A stretch of DNA of 32,163 bases from Actinomycetes bacterium (GTDB taxonomy: Bacteria; Actinomycetota; Actinomycetes; JACCUZ01): positions 1 to 32,163 of the forward strand of contig DATHAP010000067.1 in NCBI GenBank assembly GCA_035489715.1, given 5' to 3'. The notes beneath the pieces are model-generated. The model worked only from the letters and a program-made list of their open reading frames with translations, did not search any database and was not told where the DNA came from. Numbering within the stretch: the stretch's first letter is position 1; each line of letters opens with the position of its first letter. Position numbers and translations under genes: made by a program. Shown piece after piece: positions 15,975-23,234 of this stretch.

Positions 15975-16424
15975 ATGACCTCCAGCCGCCTGCAGCTCGC
16001 GCTCAACGTCTCGGACCTCGGCGTTGCCGTCGAGCGCTACACGGCCGTGTTCGGACAGGGTCCGAGCAAGGAGCGACCCGGCTATGCCAACTTCCTGCTG
16101 AGCGACCCACCGCTCAAGCTCGTGCTCTTCGAGAATCCGCACGGGACGTCTGCGCTCAACCACCTGGGTGTCGAGCTCGGTTCTGCCGACGACGTCCGGG
16201 CCGCCGCGGAGCAGTTCGCCGCCCGCGGGCTGGCCCACTCGGTGGCCGAGTCGGACGTGTGCTGCCACGCCAGGCAGGACAAGGTCTGGGTGGACGTGCC
16301 GGACGTCCCCCTCGGAGCCTGGGAGTTCTACACCGTCCTCGACGACGACCCGGCGCCGGACGTCCGCTCGGACAGCCTGTGCTGCGCCACCCCGGACTCG
16401 GCAGCTGGGCCTTGTTGTGAGTGA
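15975..16424 (+). CDS. cadI: CadI/ArsI-type VOC-fold metal-response protein
   Basis: A 149-residue single-domain VOC protein closely resembling mycobacterial CadI (cadmium-inducible) and related to the ArsI C-As lyase. The family core is visible: LQLALNVSDL, RPGYANFLLSDPPLKLVLFENP, LNHLGVE (H63), the vicinal pair C96-C97 in SDVCCHARQDKVWV, and E117 in AWEFYTVL. ArsI has His at the first metal-ligand position; here it is Q7, as I recall for CadI, so thiol-based metal binding rather than lyase activity is favoured. The C-terminus adds two more Cys pairs, C136-C137 and C147-C148. The ATG has AAGGAG 6 bases upstream. It sits opposite a Cys-tailed ECF sigma gene with a matching promoter, so a cadmium, arsenic or similar metal response is likely. 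Confidence 0.92.
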   Translation: MTSSRLQLALNVSDLGVAVERYTAVFGQGPSKERPGYANFLLSDPPLKLVLFENPHGTSALNHLGVELGSADDVRAAAEQFAARGLAHSVAESDVCCHARQDKVWVDVPDVPLGAWEFYTVLDDDPAPDVRSDSLCCATPDSAAGPCCE

Positions 16425-16435
16425 CCGTCAGCCCA

Positions 16436-16466
16436 TCTCCACACCGTCTCCACATCGTCCCCAAGC
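16436..16466 (+). repeat. 11-bp direct repeats upstream of the FAD oxidoreductase gene
   Basis: TCTCCACACCG (16436-16446) is followed directly by TCTCCACATCG (16447-16457) and a weaker third copy beginning TCCCCAAGC (16458-16466). An 11-bp period puts each copy on the same DNA face, as in OmpR/PhoB-type binding sites. It lies in the 75-bp gap before the oxidoreductase gene. Confidence 0.5.
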
Positions 16467-16499
16467 ACTCACCGGGCCGCGGCGCGCAGGCTCTGCAGC

Positions 16500-17741
16500 G
16501 TGAACAGCCGAGCAAGCACGATCCAGCGCCACCAGGTCGTCGTCGTCGGTGCCCGCGTCGCCGGGGCCGCCACGGCGATGCTGCTGGCCCGCGCCGGGCA
16601 CGACGTCGTGCTCCTCGACCGGTCGCCTTTCCCGAGCGACACGGTCTCGACCCATGGCATCGCCCGCGGCGGCGTCGTCCAGCTGTCCCGCTGGGGCCTG
16701 CTCGACGAGGTGCACGCGACCGGCGCGCCCGCCGTCCGCGAGGTCCTGTTCCGGCTCGGCCAGCGGCAGGACGTGCGCCGGATCAAGCACCGGGCCGGGG
16801 TCAACCATCTCGTCGCGCCCCGCCGGCACGCCCTCGACTCCGTCCTGCAGGCCGCCGCGGTCCGGGCCGGCGCCACGATGCGCACCGGCGTGACCGTCAC
16901 TGGCGTTCGCCGCCGGGCCGACGGCCGGGTGGTCGGTGTCGACGGGCGCGGGCCCGGAGGGGAGCCCGTGACCGTCGAGGCCGACCTGGTCATCGGCGCC
17001 GACGGCGTGCGCTCGCGGATGGCCGGCTGGCTGGGCGCCGAGATGCTGCACTCGTCACCGTCCAGCACCGGCACCTTCTACACCTACGTGGCCGACGTGC
17101 CTCTCGAGACCGACGGGGTCGCGTACGAGTTCCACGTCGCCCGGGACGCCTTCGCCGGCATCTTCCCGACCAACGACGGCCACGCCTGCGTCTGGCTCGG
17201 TGCGCCCACCCGGACGCTGGGGATGCTGCACTCCCCCGGCCCGGAGCGGGTCGGCGGCCTGCTCGCAGCGATCTCCGCGGCCTCCCCGTCGCTCGGCGCC
17301 CGGGTGCGCGCCGGCCGGGTGCTGGCTCCGGTCCGTGGCCGGGCCGACCTGCCCAACGTCGTACGTCGCCCGGTCGGCCGCCCGCTTCCCCGCGGGGCCG
17401 GACGGTCCTCGGGTGGCTGGGCACTGGTCGGCGACGCCGGCTACCACCGCGACCCGGTCACCGGGCACGGCATCACCGACGCCTTCCGCGACGCCGAGCT
17501 CCTCGCCGGCGCCGTCGACACCGCGCTGCGCAACCCCGAGTGCGAGCAGGACGCCCTCACCGGCTACCACGTCCGGCGCGACGCGGCCCTGCGTGAGGTC
17601 TTCTCCATCACGAGGGACCTGAGCGCGTTCCCGGCCCCCGAGCGCTTCGTCGAGCTGCAGATCCAGCTCTCCGACGCGCTCGAGCGCGAGGCGGAGGACC
17701 TCGCAGCACTGCCCTTTCCGGCGGCGGCCGTCGCCGCCTGA
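16500..17741 (+). CDS. FAD-dependent oxidoreductase/monooxygenase
   Basis: A 413-residue flavoprotein of the PHBH-like group (aromatic hydroxylases, geranylgeranyl reductases). Motifs are VVVVGARVAGAATAMLLARAG (15-35, Rossmann-type FAD site), DLVIGADGVRSRM near 160 (DG motif), and GDAGYHRDPVTGHGI (311-325, GD motif contacting the FAD ribityl chain). STHGIARGGVVQLSRWGLLDEV near 49-70 is typical of actinobacterial members. No membrane segment is seen. The substrate is unknown. The GTG at 16500 lacks a good ribosome site but is the last start before the FAD motif. It is followed after 31 bases by the OsmC gene; the pair is likely one transcript, possibly reading through from cadI 75 bases upstream. 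Confidence 0.9.
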   Translation: MNSRASTIQRHQVVVVGARVAGAATAMLLARAGHDVVLLDRSPFPSDTVSTHGIARGGVVQLSRWGLLDEVHATGAPAVREVLFRLGQRQDVRRIKHRAGVNHLVAPRRHALDSVLQAAAVRAGATMRTGVTVTGVRRRADGRVVGVDGRGPGGEPVTVEADLVIGADGVRSRMAGWLGAEMLHSSPSSTGTFYTYVADVPLETDGVAYEFHVARDAFAGIFPTNDGHACVWLGAPTRTLGMLHSPGPERVGGLLAAISAASPSLGARVRAGRVLAPVRGRADLPNVVRRPVGRPLPRGAGRSSGGWALVGDAGYHRDPVTGHGITDAFRDAELLAGAVDTALRNPECEQDALTGYHVRRDAALREVFSITRDLSAFPAPERFVELQIQLSDALEREAEDLAALPFPAAAVAA

Positions 17742-17772
17742 GACCCACCACAACAAGTACGGAGGACCATCC

Positions 17773-18345
17773 ATGTCTCTCACCGAGACCACCGCACCAC
17801 GCCGCAACGGCGTCGACGTCGAGACGCTCTTCGCCACCATCGGCGTCGTGAAGAACCAGCCCGAGCTGGCCCGCTTCCAGTTCCGCTCGTCGCACGAGTG
17901 GGTCAGCGGGACCCACAACAAGGGCACCATCACCGGCTTCTACGGCGCCGGTCAGGAGCACCAGCACGCGGCCCCGACCACCATCGAGGCCGACCACCCG
18001 GCCGTCCTCGTCGGTGCCGACCACGCGCCGACGCCGGCCGAGCTGCTGCTCAACGCGCTCGGCGCCTGCCTGATGAGCGGCCTGGCCAACATCGCGGCCG
18101 CCCGCGGCATCGACCTCAACGGCGTCACCGCGACCGTCGAGGGCGACATCGACCTGCGCGGCATCCTCGGCATCGACCCCGAGGTGCGCAACGGCTACGA
18201 GGGCATCCGCGTCGTCTTCCACGTCGACGGCGAGGCGGCGGCCGAGCAGCTGGCCAAGCTGGTCGACCAGTCGCGGGCCCGGTCGGCGGTGTTCGACGTC
18301 ATCACCAACGGCGTGCCGGTCACCGTCGACGTGGCGGCTGCCTGA
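17773..18345 (+). CDS. OsmC family protein
   Basis: A 190-residue protein of the OsmC/Ohr fold, whose members reduce organic hydroperoxides with a pair of cysteines. It has the conserved LLLNALGACLMSGL segment, giving the first, peroxidatic Cys (about residue 100). The position of the second Cys reads SRARSAVFDVITNGVPVTV with no Cys, so a standard two-cysteine Ohr cycle is unlikely; many general OsmC-family proteins share this pattern. The ATG has GGAGG 7 bases upstream. It is probably co-transcribed with the flavoprotein gene, and a strong hairpin follows 16 bases after the stop. Confidence 0.93.
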   Translation: MSLTETTAPRRNGVDVETLFATIGVVKNQPELARFQFRSSHEWVSGTHNKGTITGFYGAGQEHQHAAPTTIEADHPAVLVGADHAPTPAELLLNALGACLMSGLANIAAARGIDLNGVTATVEGDIDLRGILGIDPEVRNGYEGIRVVFHVDGEAAAEQLAKLVDQSRARSAVFDVITNGVPVTVDVAAA

Positions 18346-18361
18346 CGGTCCCCGTCCGCGG

Positions 18362-18396
18362 AGGCCCGCCTCGCCCTGATCGGGCGTGGCGGGCCT
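18362..18396. terminator. Bidirectional hairpin terminator
   Basis: A 9-bp stem, AGGCCCGCC (18362-18370) with GGCGGGCCT (18388-18396), is followed inward by one mismatch and a second 5-bp stem, CGCCC/GGGCG, around the loop TGATC. There is no T-run, as is common in GC-rich actinobacteria. It lies between the convergent OsmC gene and the fusion-regulator gene and can serve both. Confidence 0.75.
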
Positions 18397-18475
18397 TGGC
18401 GTTGGTGGGGCTGCAGCCGGAAGGGCCGTGCTGCGGCCGATCCCGTGTGCCGGGCCTTCCCCTTGTTCTGCGCGC

Positions 18476-20071
18476 TCAGGCGGGGCGGAGGACGGGCTGG
18501 TCGACGCCGAGCTGGGGTGCCCTGCCGGCCGGCTCCACCGCGACGTCGGAGCCGGCCAGCAGCGCGCCGACGGTGGCCGAGAGCCACACCTCGCCGGCCG
18601 GTGCCGCGTCGGCGATGTCCAGAGCTGCCTGGACGCCGTACGCCGCGACGACCTCCGCGTCCCGCTCGACCTCGGCGACCGCGACGCCGATCGCGGTGTC
18701 CGGGCGGCGGGCGCCGAGCGTGGCCCGGACCGCTGTGGCGGGCCCGTCGAAGACGACGACCGGCCGGCCGTCGGGCGTGCGTCGAGCACGCCCTCGGGCG
18801 CGCACCAGGTCGGCAACCACCGCGTCGCCACCGGCGCCGGACACGGCGACCAGCGCGGCCAGGGCCAGCTCGGGCTCGGGCGGTGCCTGGGTCTCGGCGA
18901 CGAAGGGCTCGATCGCATCGAGGATCTGGTCCGGGTCGCCGGACACGAAGTGGTCGACCCCGTCGAGCACCTCCAGCCGCGCGCCGGGAATCCGGTCGGC
19001 GATGTACTCGGCCTCCGCTACCTGGAACAGGGCGTCCCTGGTGCGGTGCAGCACCAGGGTCGGCACCCGGACGGCGGACAGCGTGTGGCGGACGTCGACG
19101 CGGGAGTTCATGTCCATGAGCGCCCGCACGGTCGTCGGGGTCGCGGCCGCTCGCATCCGCTGGCCCCACCACCGCTGCACCGACTCGTCACCGGACGGGA
19201 TGCGCTTCCGGGCGTCCGCCTCCCAGTCCCACCGGGACACCAGCTCGTCGGTGTAGGCGATCCGCGCCTCCTGCTCCTGCCCCCAGGGGTAGTCCGGCGA
19301 CCAGGTGCGCTTGGCGTAGGACGCGTAGAGCACCAGCGACTGCACGCACTCCGGGTGGGTCGCAGCCATCAGGATCGACAGCGGCCCGCCCTCGGAGTAG
19401 CCGACGAGCACGGCCCGGTCCGACCCGGCCGCGTCCATCACGGCGAGCACGTCATGCATCCGCGTCTCGAGGTCGGGCACCCCGGGCGGCCGGTCCGACA
19501 TGCCGGTGCCGCGCTTGTCGTAGCGGACCAGCCGGCCCATCGTCCCGAGCCGGTGCAGGAAGTGCGCGTGCGCCGGGTCGGCCCAGTCCAGCTCGAGGTG
19601 GGACACGAACCCTGAGCTCAGGACGATGTCCGGGCCGCTGCCGTCGGTGCGTCCACTCAGCTGGAAGGCGATGTGCAGCCCGTCGCTGGTCGTGTAGCGC
19701 ACCGGGCTGACCCAGCCGCCGTCATCGGCCGGCACCGGGTCCGTTGCCGTCGCGGTCACGGCGTCGTCGAGGGGCGCGACGAAGCGGTATCCGCGACCAT
19801 GGACGGTGCGGATCACCCGCTGCGCCTGCCCGTCGTCGCCGACCGCGCGACGGGCCTGCTTGATCCGGCTGGTGACCGCGGCCTCGGAAACGAACCGGCC
19901 GCCCCACACCGCGTCCATCAGCTCTTCCTTGGGCACGACCCGGTCGCGGTGGGCCACCAGGTAGGCCAGGACGTCGAACGCCTGCGGCTCCAGCGGCACC
20001 GCCTGCCCACCCCGACGCAGCTCGAATAGCGCGGTGTCGAGCTCGAGTCCGTCGGCGAAGGCGAGCACCAC
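18476..20071 (-). CDS. Winged-helix / alpha-beta hydrolase / decayed cyclase fusion regulator
   Basis: A 531-residue three-part protein. Residues 1-100 form an OmpR/CadC-type winged helix (LEPQAFDVLAYLVAHRDRVVPKEEL, VHGRGYRFVAPL). Residues about 122-392 form an alpha/beta hydrolase with an apparently complete triad: S226 in GYSEGG, D346 and H374. Residues about 402-515 resemble the class III adenylate cyclase domain found behind hydrolases such as mycobacterial LipJ (Rv1900c). Here the metal-binding Asp motif at its start is replaced (LVAVSGAGGD), while VFDGPATAVRA and GEVWLSATVGALLAGSD remain, so it is probably a non-catalytic sensor module. Transcription control by a small ester or lactone ligand is plausible (inference). 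GTG start at 20071, weakly supported; GTG also at the next codon. Confidence 0.9.
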   Translation of the reverse strand: MVLAFADGLELDTALFELRRGGQAVPLEPQAFDVLAYLVAHRDRVVPKEELMDAVWGGRFVSEAAVTSRIKQARRAVGDDGQAQRVIRTVHGRGYRFVAPLDDAVTATATDPVPADDGGWVSPVRYTTSDGLHIAFQLSGRTDGSGPDIVLSSGFVSHLELDWADPAHAHFLHRLGTMGRLVRYDKRGTGMSDRPPGVPDLETRMHDVLAVMDAAGSDRAVLVGYSEGGPLSILMAATHPECVQSLVLYASYAKRTWSPDYPWGQEQEARIAYTDELVSRWDWEADARKRIPSGDESVQRWWGQRMRAAATPTTVRALMDMNSRVDVRHTLSAVRVPTLVLHRTRDALFQVAEAEYIADRIPGARLEVLDGVDHFVSGDPDQILDAIEPFVAETQAPPEPELALAALVAVSGAGGDAVVADLVRARGRARRTPDGRPVVVFDGPATAVRATLGARRPDTAIGVAVAEVERDAEVVAAYGVQAALDIADAAPAGEVWLSATVGALLAGSDVAVEPAGRAPQLGVDQPVLRPA

Positions 20072-20197
20072 GGCGACGAATCTGCCACACCTCGGGCCGT
20101 CAGCGACGAGTGAGCGCCGACAAGGTCGTGGACGTGGTCATAGCGGGTCCCTCCGGCCGTGCGCCCGACGGCCGGGCGCGCGACACCCACGGTGCGC

Positions 20198-20211
20198 CGG
20201 TCCACGGACCG
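20198..20211. promoter_or_regulatory. Short perfect palindrome upstream of the fusion regulator
   Basis: CGGTCC-AC-GGACCG lies in the 181-bp gap between the histidine kinase stop and the fusion-regulator start. It could be an operator, perhaps for the winged-helix protein itself, or a weak terminator for the kinase gene. Nothing else was recognised in the gap. Confidence 0.35.
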
Positions 20212-20252
20212 CGACGACCGTGCAGGCACGAGGACCCGACACCGGTCGCGCC

Positions 20253-22328
20253 TCAGGTCAGCGGCACCCGGCCGCGCACCGTCGTGCCTCCGCCGGGCCG
20301 GGGCGCGACGTCGAGCGTGCCGCCGACGGCGCCGAGCCGGTCGGCCATCCCGACCAGGCCGCTGCCTGCTCCGTCGAGCGAGCCCGGGTCGAAGCCCGGA
20401 CCGTCGTCGGTCACCGCGAAGCGCAGCTCGCTGTCGTCGGCGTCGATCGACACGTCGACCAGGGCGTCGGGCGCGTGCTTGGCGGTGTTCTGCAGCGCCT
20501 CGAGCGCAGTGAAGTAGACCGCCGTCTCGACCGCGGTGGGCAGCCGGCGACCGTCGAGCCCCGGCCCGACGACGACCCGCACGTCGTTCCCGCCGGCTCG
20601 CGCGCGCGCCTTCAGGGCGGGGCCGAGCCCACGCGCAGTGAGGACCGGCGGGTAGATGCCGCGGGCCAGCTCGCGCAAGTCGTCGATGCAGCGGTCGAGG
20701 TCGGCCCGCGCCCCACGGAGCTGCTCGGCGGCTTCCGCGACGTCACCGCTGGCCGCGGCGGTCTCGGCTTCCTGCAGCCGCACGGCGAGGCCGACAAGCT
20801 GCTGCTGGGCGCCGTCGTGGATGTCGCGCTCGAGCCGGCGGCGCTCCTCGACCTGCGCCGCAGCCAGGCGCTCCCGGCTGGCTGCGAGTAGCGCCGACTG
20901 CTCGGTGATCTGCTCCAGCCGGCGCTCCAGCTCGGCCGACAGCGCCACCGAGCGCAGCAACGGGCCGGCCTGTGCAGCCAGGTCATGCAGCAGCCGGCGG
21001 TCGGCCACGCCGAGCAGCCGCTCCCCTACCGCCTGGACCGCGATCTCGCCGACGTCATGGCCGAGGTGGCGCACTGGGACCACGACCAGGTCCGGCTCGC
21101 CGCCCTTGGGCGGCCCGGGCGCCCAGGCGACCAGCTCGGCGCCGCCGGCGTCAGCGGTCACTCGTGCCCGCGGCACGCCGAGGCCGGTGACAAGCGCGTC
21201 GGCGATACGCGGCAGCACGTCGTCGGGCGCCGGGGCGTGCGCGAGCCGACGCGGCAGGCGGGCCAGCAGCTCGTACGGCGTGGCTCGCCCCCCGTACACC
21301 AACCGTCGAGCGGCGTGCTCGACCCCGCGGCGCAGGGGGCCGAGCAGCAGGGCGACGAGGAACACCGCGACCAGCGCCGGGCCAAGATCAGGTGCCGGCG
21401 CGCCAGCCACCGACGCGGTAACCGTGACGACGACGGCATACGCGCTGGCCACCACCAGGGCGAGGCCGCCGTACACCAGGGCGGACACCAGGAAGGGGTC
21501 GATGTCCCAGACCCGGTAGCGCAGCGCGCCGACCACCAGCGCGAGCGGCAGCAGCAGAGCCACCGAGGTGACGAGCAGCACGACCCCGACACCGTGCAGC
21601 CCGGGGACCGGCTGCAGCAGCAGTCCGGCGACGGCCGCGAGGCCGATCACCGCGAGCGGCTTGAGCCGCTGGCGGTCCTCGCCCGCAGACCTGCTGTAGC
21701 GGATGGCCACTGACACCACCGCGAGCAGGAGGACGAGGAGCGACACCGGCAGCAGGATCGAGTCGAGCGTCCGCAGAGCGTCGGCCACCTCGCCGCTGAC
21801 GAGGCCGTGCCAGCGCAGGTGCCAGCCGTAGCTGTCGATCGGGAGCGGCCCGGGGGCGACCGCTGCGACGGCCATCCGGGCCGCGGTGACCACGGCAGCG
21901 GCCCAGACGACCGGTCGCCATCGGGACGACGGGGGGTTGCCGTCCGGGAAGAGCAGCAGGGCCAGGGCGATCGGGACCGGGAAGAACAGCGGGTCCACCA
22001 CGAGCCCCGCCCAGACCAGCGTCCTGGCCCACATCGGCGCGGTGCCGGGTGCCTCGATCGCCGAGAACGCCATCTCGCGTCCGACGAACTCGGCGAGAAG
22101 GGCCACACCAGCGACGGCGAGGATCGGTCCCAGCACGTTGCCGGGCCGCTCGCTGACGAGCACGAGGCCGACGGCACCGAAAGCCAGCCCGGCCACGACG
22201 CTGACGATCACGAAACCGACCGACACGCGGGGGTCGCTGCGGTGACCGATGGCGGCGACGACGAGCACGACCGCGACTGCGGTCAGCGCAAGGACCGCCG
22301 CCGCGAGGACCCGGTGCCGGAGGCTCAC
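20253..22328 (-). CDS. NarL-type membrane sensor histidine kinase
   Basis: A 691-residue sensor kinase. The N-terminal 320 residues or so hold many hydrophobic helices in two groups (about 8-155 and 190-315) and no obvious large extracellular domain, so the signal is probably sensed in or near the membrane. A GAF-like linker (about 335-460) precedes a coiled segment and the HisKA_3 dimerisation domain, ERRRLERDIHDGAQQQL, with phospho-acceptor H504. The HATPase domain has its N box at ALQNTAKHA (about N614), DDGPG (641-645) and GSGLVGMADRL. The GTG start (22326-22328) faces the response regulator gene across 110 bp. The divergent layout strongly suggests the two are a pair. The signal is unknown. 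Confidence 0.94.
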   Translation of the reverse strand: MSLRHRVLAAAVLALTAVAVVLVVAAIGHRSDPRVSVGFVIVSVVAGLAFGAVGLVLVSERPGNVLGPILAVAGVALLAEFVGREMAFSAIEAPGTAPMWARTLVWAGLVVDPLFFPVPIALALLLFPDGNPPSSRWRPVVWAAAVVTAARMAVAAVAPGPLPIDSYGWHLRWHGLVSGEVADALRTLDSILLPVSLLVLLLAVVSVAIRYSRSAGEDRQRLKPLAVIGLAAVAGLLLQPVPGLHGVGVVLLVTSVALLLPLALVVGALRYRVWDIDPFLVSALVYGGLALVVASAYAVVVTVTASVAGAPAPDLGPALVAVFLVALLLGPLRRGVEHAARRLVYGGRATPYELLARLPRRLAHAPAPDDVLPRIADALVTGLGVPRARVTADAGGAELVAWAPGPPKGGEPDLVVVPVRHLGHDVGEIAVQAVGERLLGVADRRLLHDLAAQAGPLLRSVALSAELERRLEQITEQSALLAASRERLAAAQVEERRRLERDIHDGAQQQLVGLAVRLQEAETAAASGDVAEAAEQLRGARADLDRCIDDLRELARGIYPPVLTARGLGPALKARARAGGNDVRVVVGPGLDGRRLPTAVETAVYFTALEALQNTAKHAPDALVDVSIDADDSELRFAVTDDGPGFDPGSLDGAGSGLVGMADRLGAVGGTLDVAPRPGGGTTVRGRVPLT

Positions 22329-22426
22329 GTTCGCCAGTGTGGACCGGCCGAGGGCGGTGCGACTGTGGTGCGGGCACCACGGTCGGGCGACCTGCCGGCC
22401 TTCCGGACAGGGCGCCTCCTCCTGCC

Positions 22427-22438
22427 TACTGTCGGGCC
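22427..22438 (+). promoter_or_regulatory. TANNNT box for leaderless start of the response regulator
   Basis: TACTGT (22427-22432) ends 6 bases before the ATG, and there is no ribosome site. This is the spacing expected when transcription starts at the A of the start codon, as is common in actinobacteria. Confidence 0.55.
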
Positions 22439-23131
22439 ATGACTCTTGTCGAGGAGCCTGTCGACCATGCGACGCCGCTGCGCGTCGTCATCGCGGAGGA
22501 CAACCTGCTGGTCCGCGAGGGATTGCGCAGCATGCTCGCGAGCGACCCGACGGTCGACGTCGTCGCGGTCTGCGAGCGGTACGAGGACCTGATGATGGCG
22601 GTCGCCGAGCAACAGCCGGACGCGGTGCTGACGGACATCCGGATGCCGCCGACCCTGACCGACGAGGGCGTCCGAGCGGCGGCCGAGATCCGGGCCTCGC
22701 AGCCGTCGATCGGCGTCGTGGTGCTCAGCCAGTACGACGACCCGGAGTTCGCGCTGGCGCTGCTCGGCGACGGGTCCCGCGGTCGGGCGTACCTGCTGAA
22801 GGAGCGGATGTCGGACCCTGGCCAACTGGTCGCAGCGCTGCACGAGGTGTCCCGCGGCGGGTCGGTGGTCGACCCGAAGGTGGTCGACGCGCTGGTCCGG
22901 GCCCGCAGCGGCCGGTCCGTGACCGCCGTCCTCACCCCGCGGGAGAAGGACGTGCTGGCCGAGATGGCCAGCGGCAAGGACAACTCGGCGATCGCGGCCA
23001 CCCTGGTGCTCTCGGTTCGGGCCGTCGAGAAGAACATCAACGCGATCTTCTCCAAGCTGGGGCTGGCCCAGGAGACAGAGGTGCACAAACGGGTCAAAGC
23101 CGTTCTGCTCCACCTCGCCGAGAACGGCTGA
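22439..23131 (+). CDS. NarL/LuxR family response regulator
   Basis: A 230-residue response regulator. The receiver domain covers about residues 13-130 with acidic pocket AEDN (19-22), phospho-acceptor D66 (LTDIRMP), conserved Ser/Thr region VVVLSQYDD and Lys in YLLKERM. The LuxR helix-turn-helix (about 162-220) has LTPREKDVLAEMASGKDNSAIAATLVLSVRAVEKNINAIFSKLGL. ATG 22439 is chosen because it is followed at once by the receiver domain and preceded by a TANNNT box; an upstream GTG would add an unlikely Cys-rich leader. It is the presumed partner of the divergent histidine kinase. Its targets may include the PP2C gene just downstream. Confidence 0.94.
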   Translation: MTLVEEPVDHATPLRVVIAEDNLLVREGLRSMLASDPTVDVVAVCERYEDLMMAVAEQQPDAVLTDIRMPPTLTDEGVRAAAEIRASQPSIGVVVLSQYDDPEFALALLGDGSRGRAYLLKERMSDPGQLVAALHEVSRGGSVVDPKVVDALVRARSGRSVTAVLTPREKDVLAEMASGKDNSAIAATLVLSVRAVEKNINAIFSKLGLAQETEVHKRVKAVLLHLAENG

Positions 23132-23193
23132 TCAGTCCCGGCGAGTACCTCTGCGGCCCGAAATTGGCGGGTGAGAACTTGGTGACCCGTGGG

Positions 23194-23199
23194 TAACGT
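23194..23199 (+). promoter_or_regulatory. Candidate -10 box for the PP2C gene
   Basis: TAACGT (23194-23199) is a TANNNT match in the 103-bp gap after the response-regulator stop. It would start a transcript near 23206 and a leader of about 30 bases that includes the SD hairpin. No convincing -35 was found. Confidence 0.35.
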
Positions 23200-23219
23200 C
23201 GAGACGGACAGCCCCTGCC

Positions 23220-23234
23220 GGAGGAACGTCCTCC
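23220..23234 (+). promoter_or_regulatory. Hairpin enclosing the ribosome site of the PP2C gene
   Basis: GGAGGA (23220-23225), ACG, TCCTCC (23229-23234): a perfect 6-bp stem that pairs the Shine-Dalgarno sequence and ends directly against the GTG at 23235. It could limit translation from that start and favour the TTG at 23268, which has its own GGAGAGG site. Confidence 0.5.

Noticed and set aside
22337-22438. N-terminal extension of the response regulator from an upstream GTG
   Set aside because: The added residues are Cys/Gly/Pro-rich and unlike any receiver domain, and a -10-like box lies just before ATG 22439.
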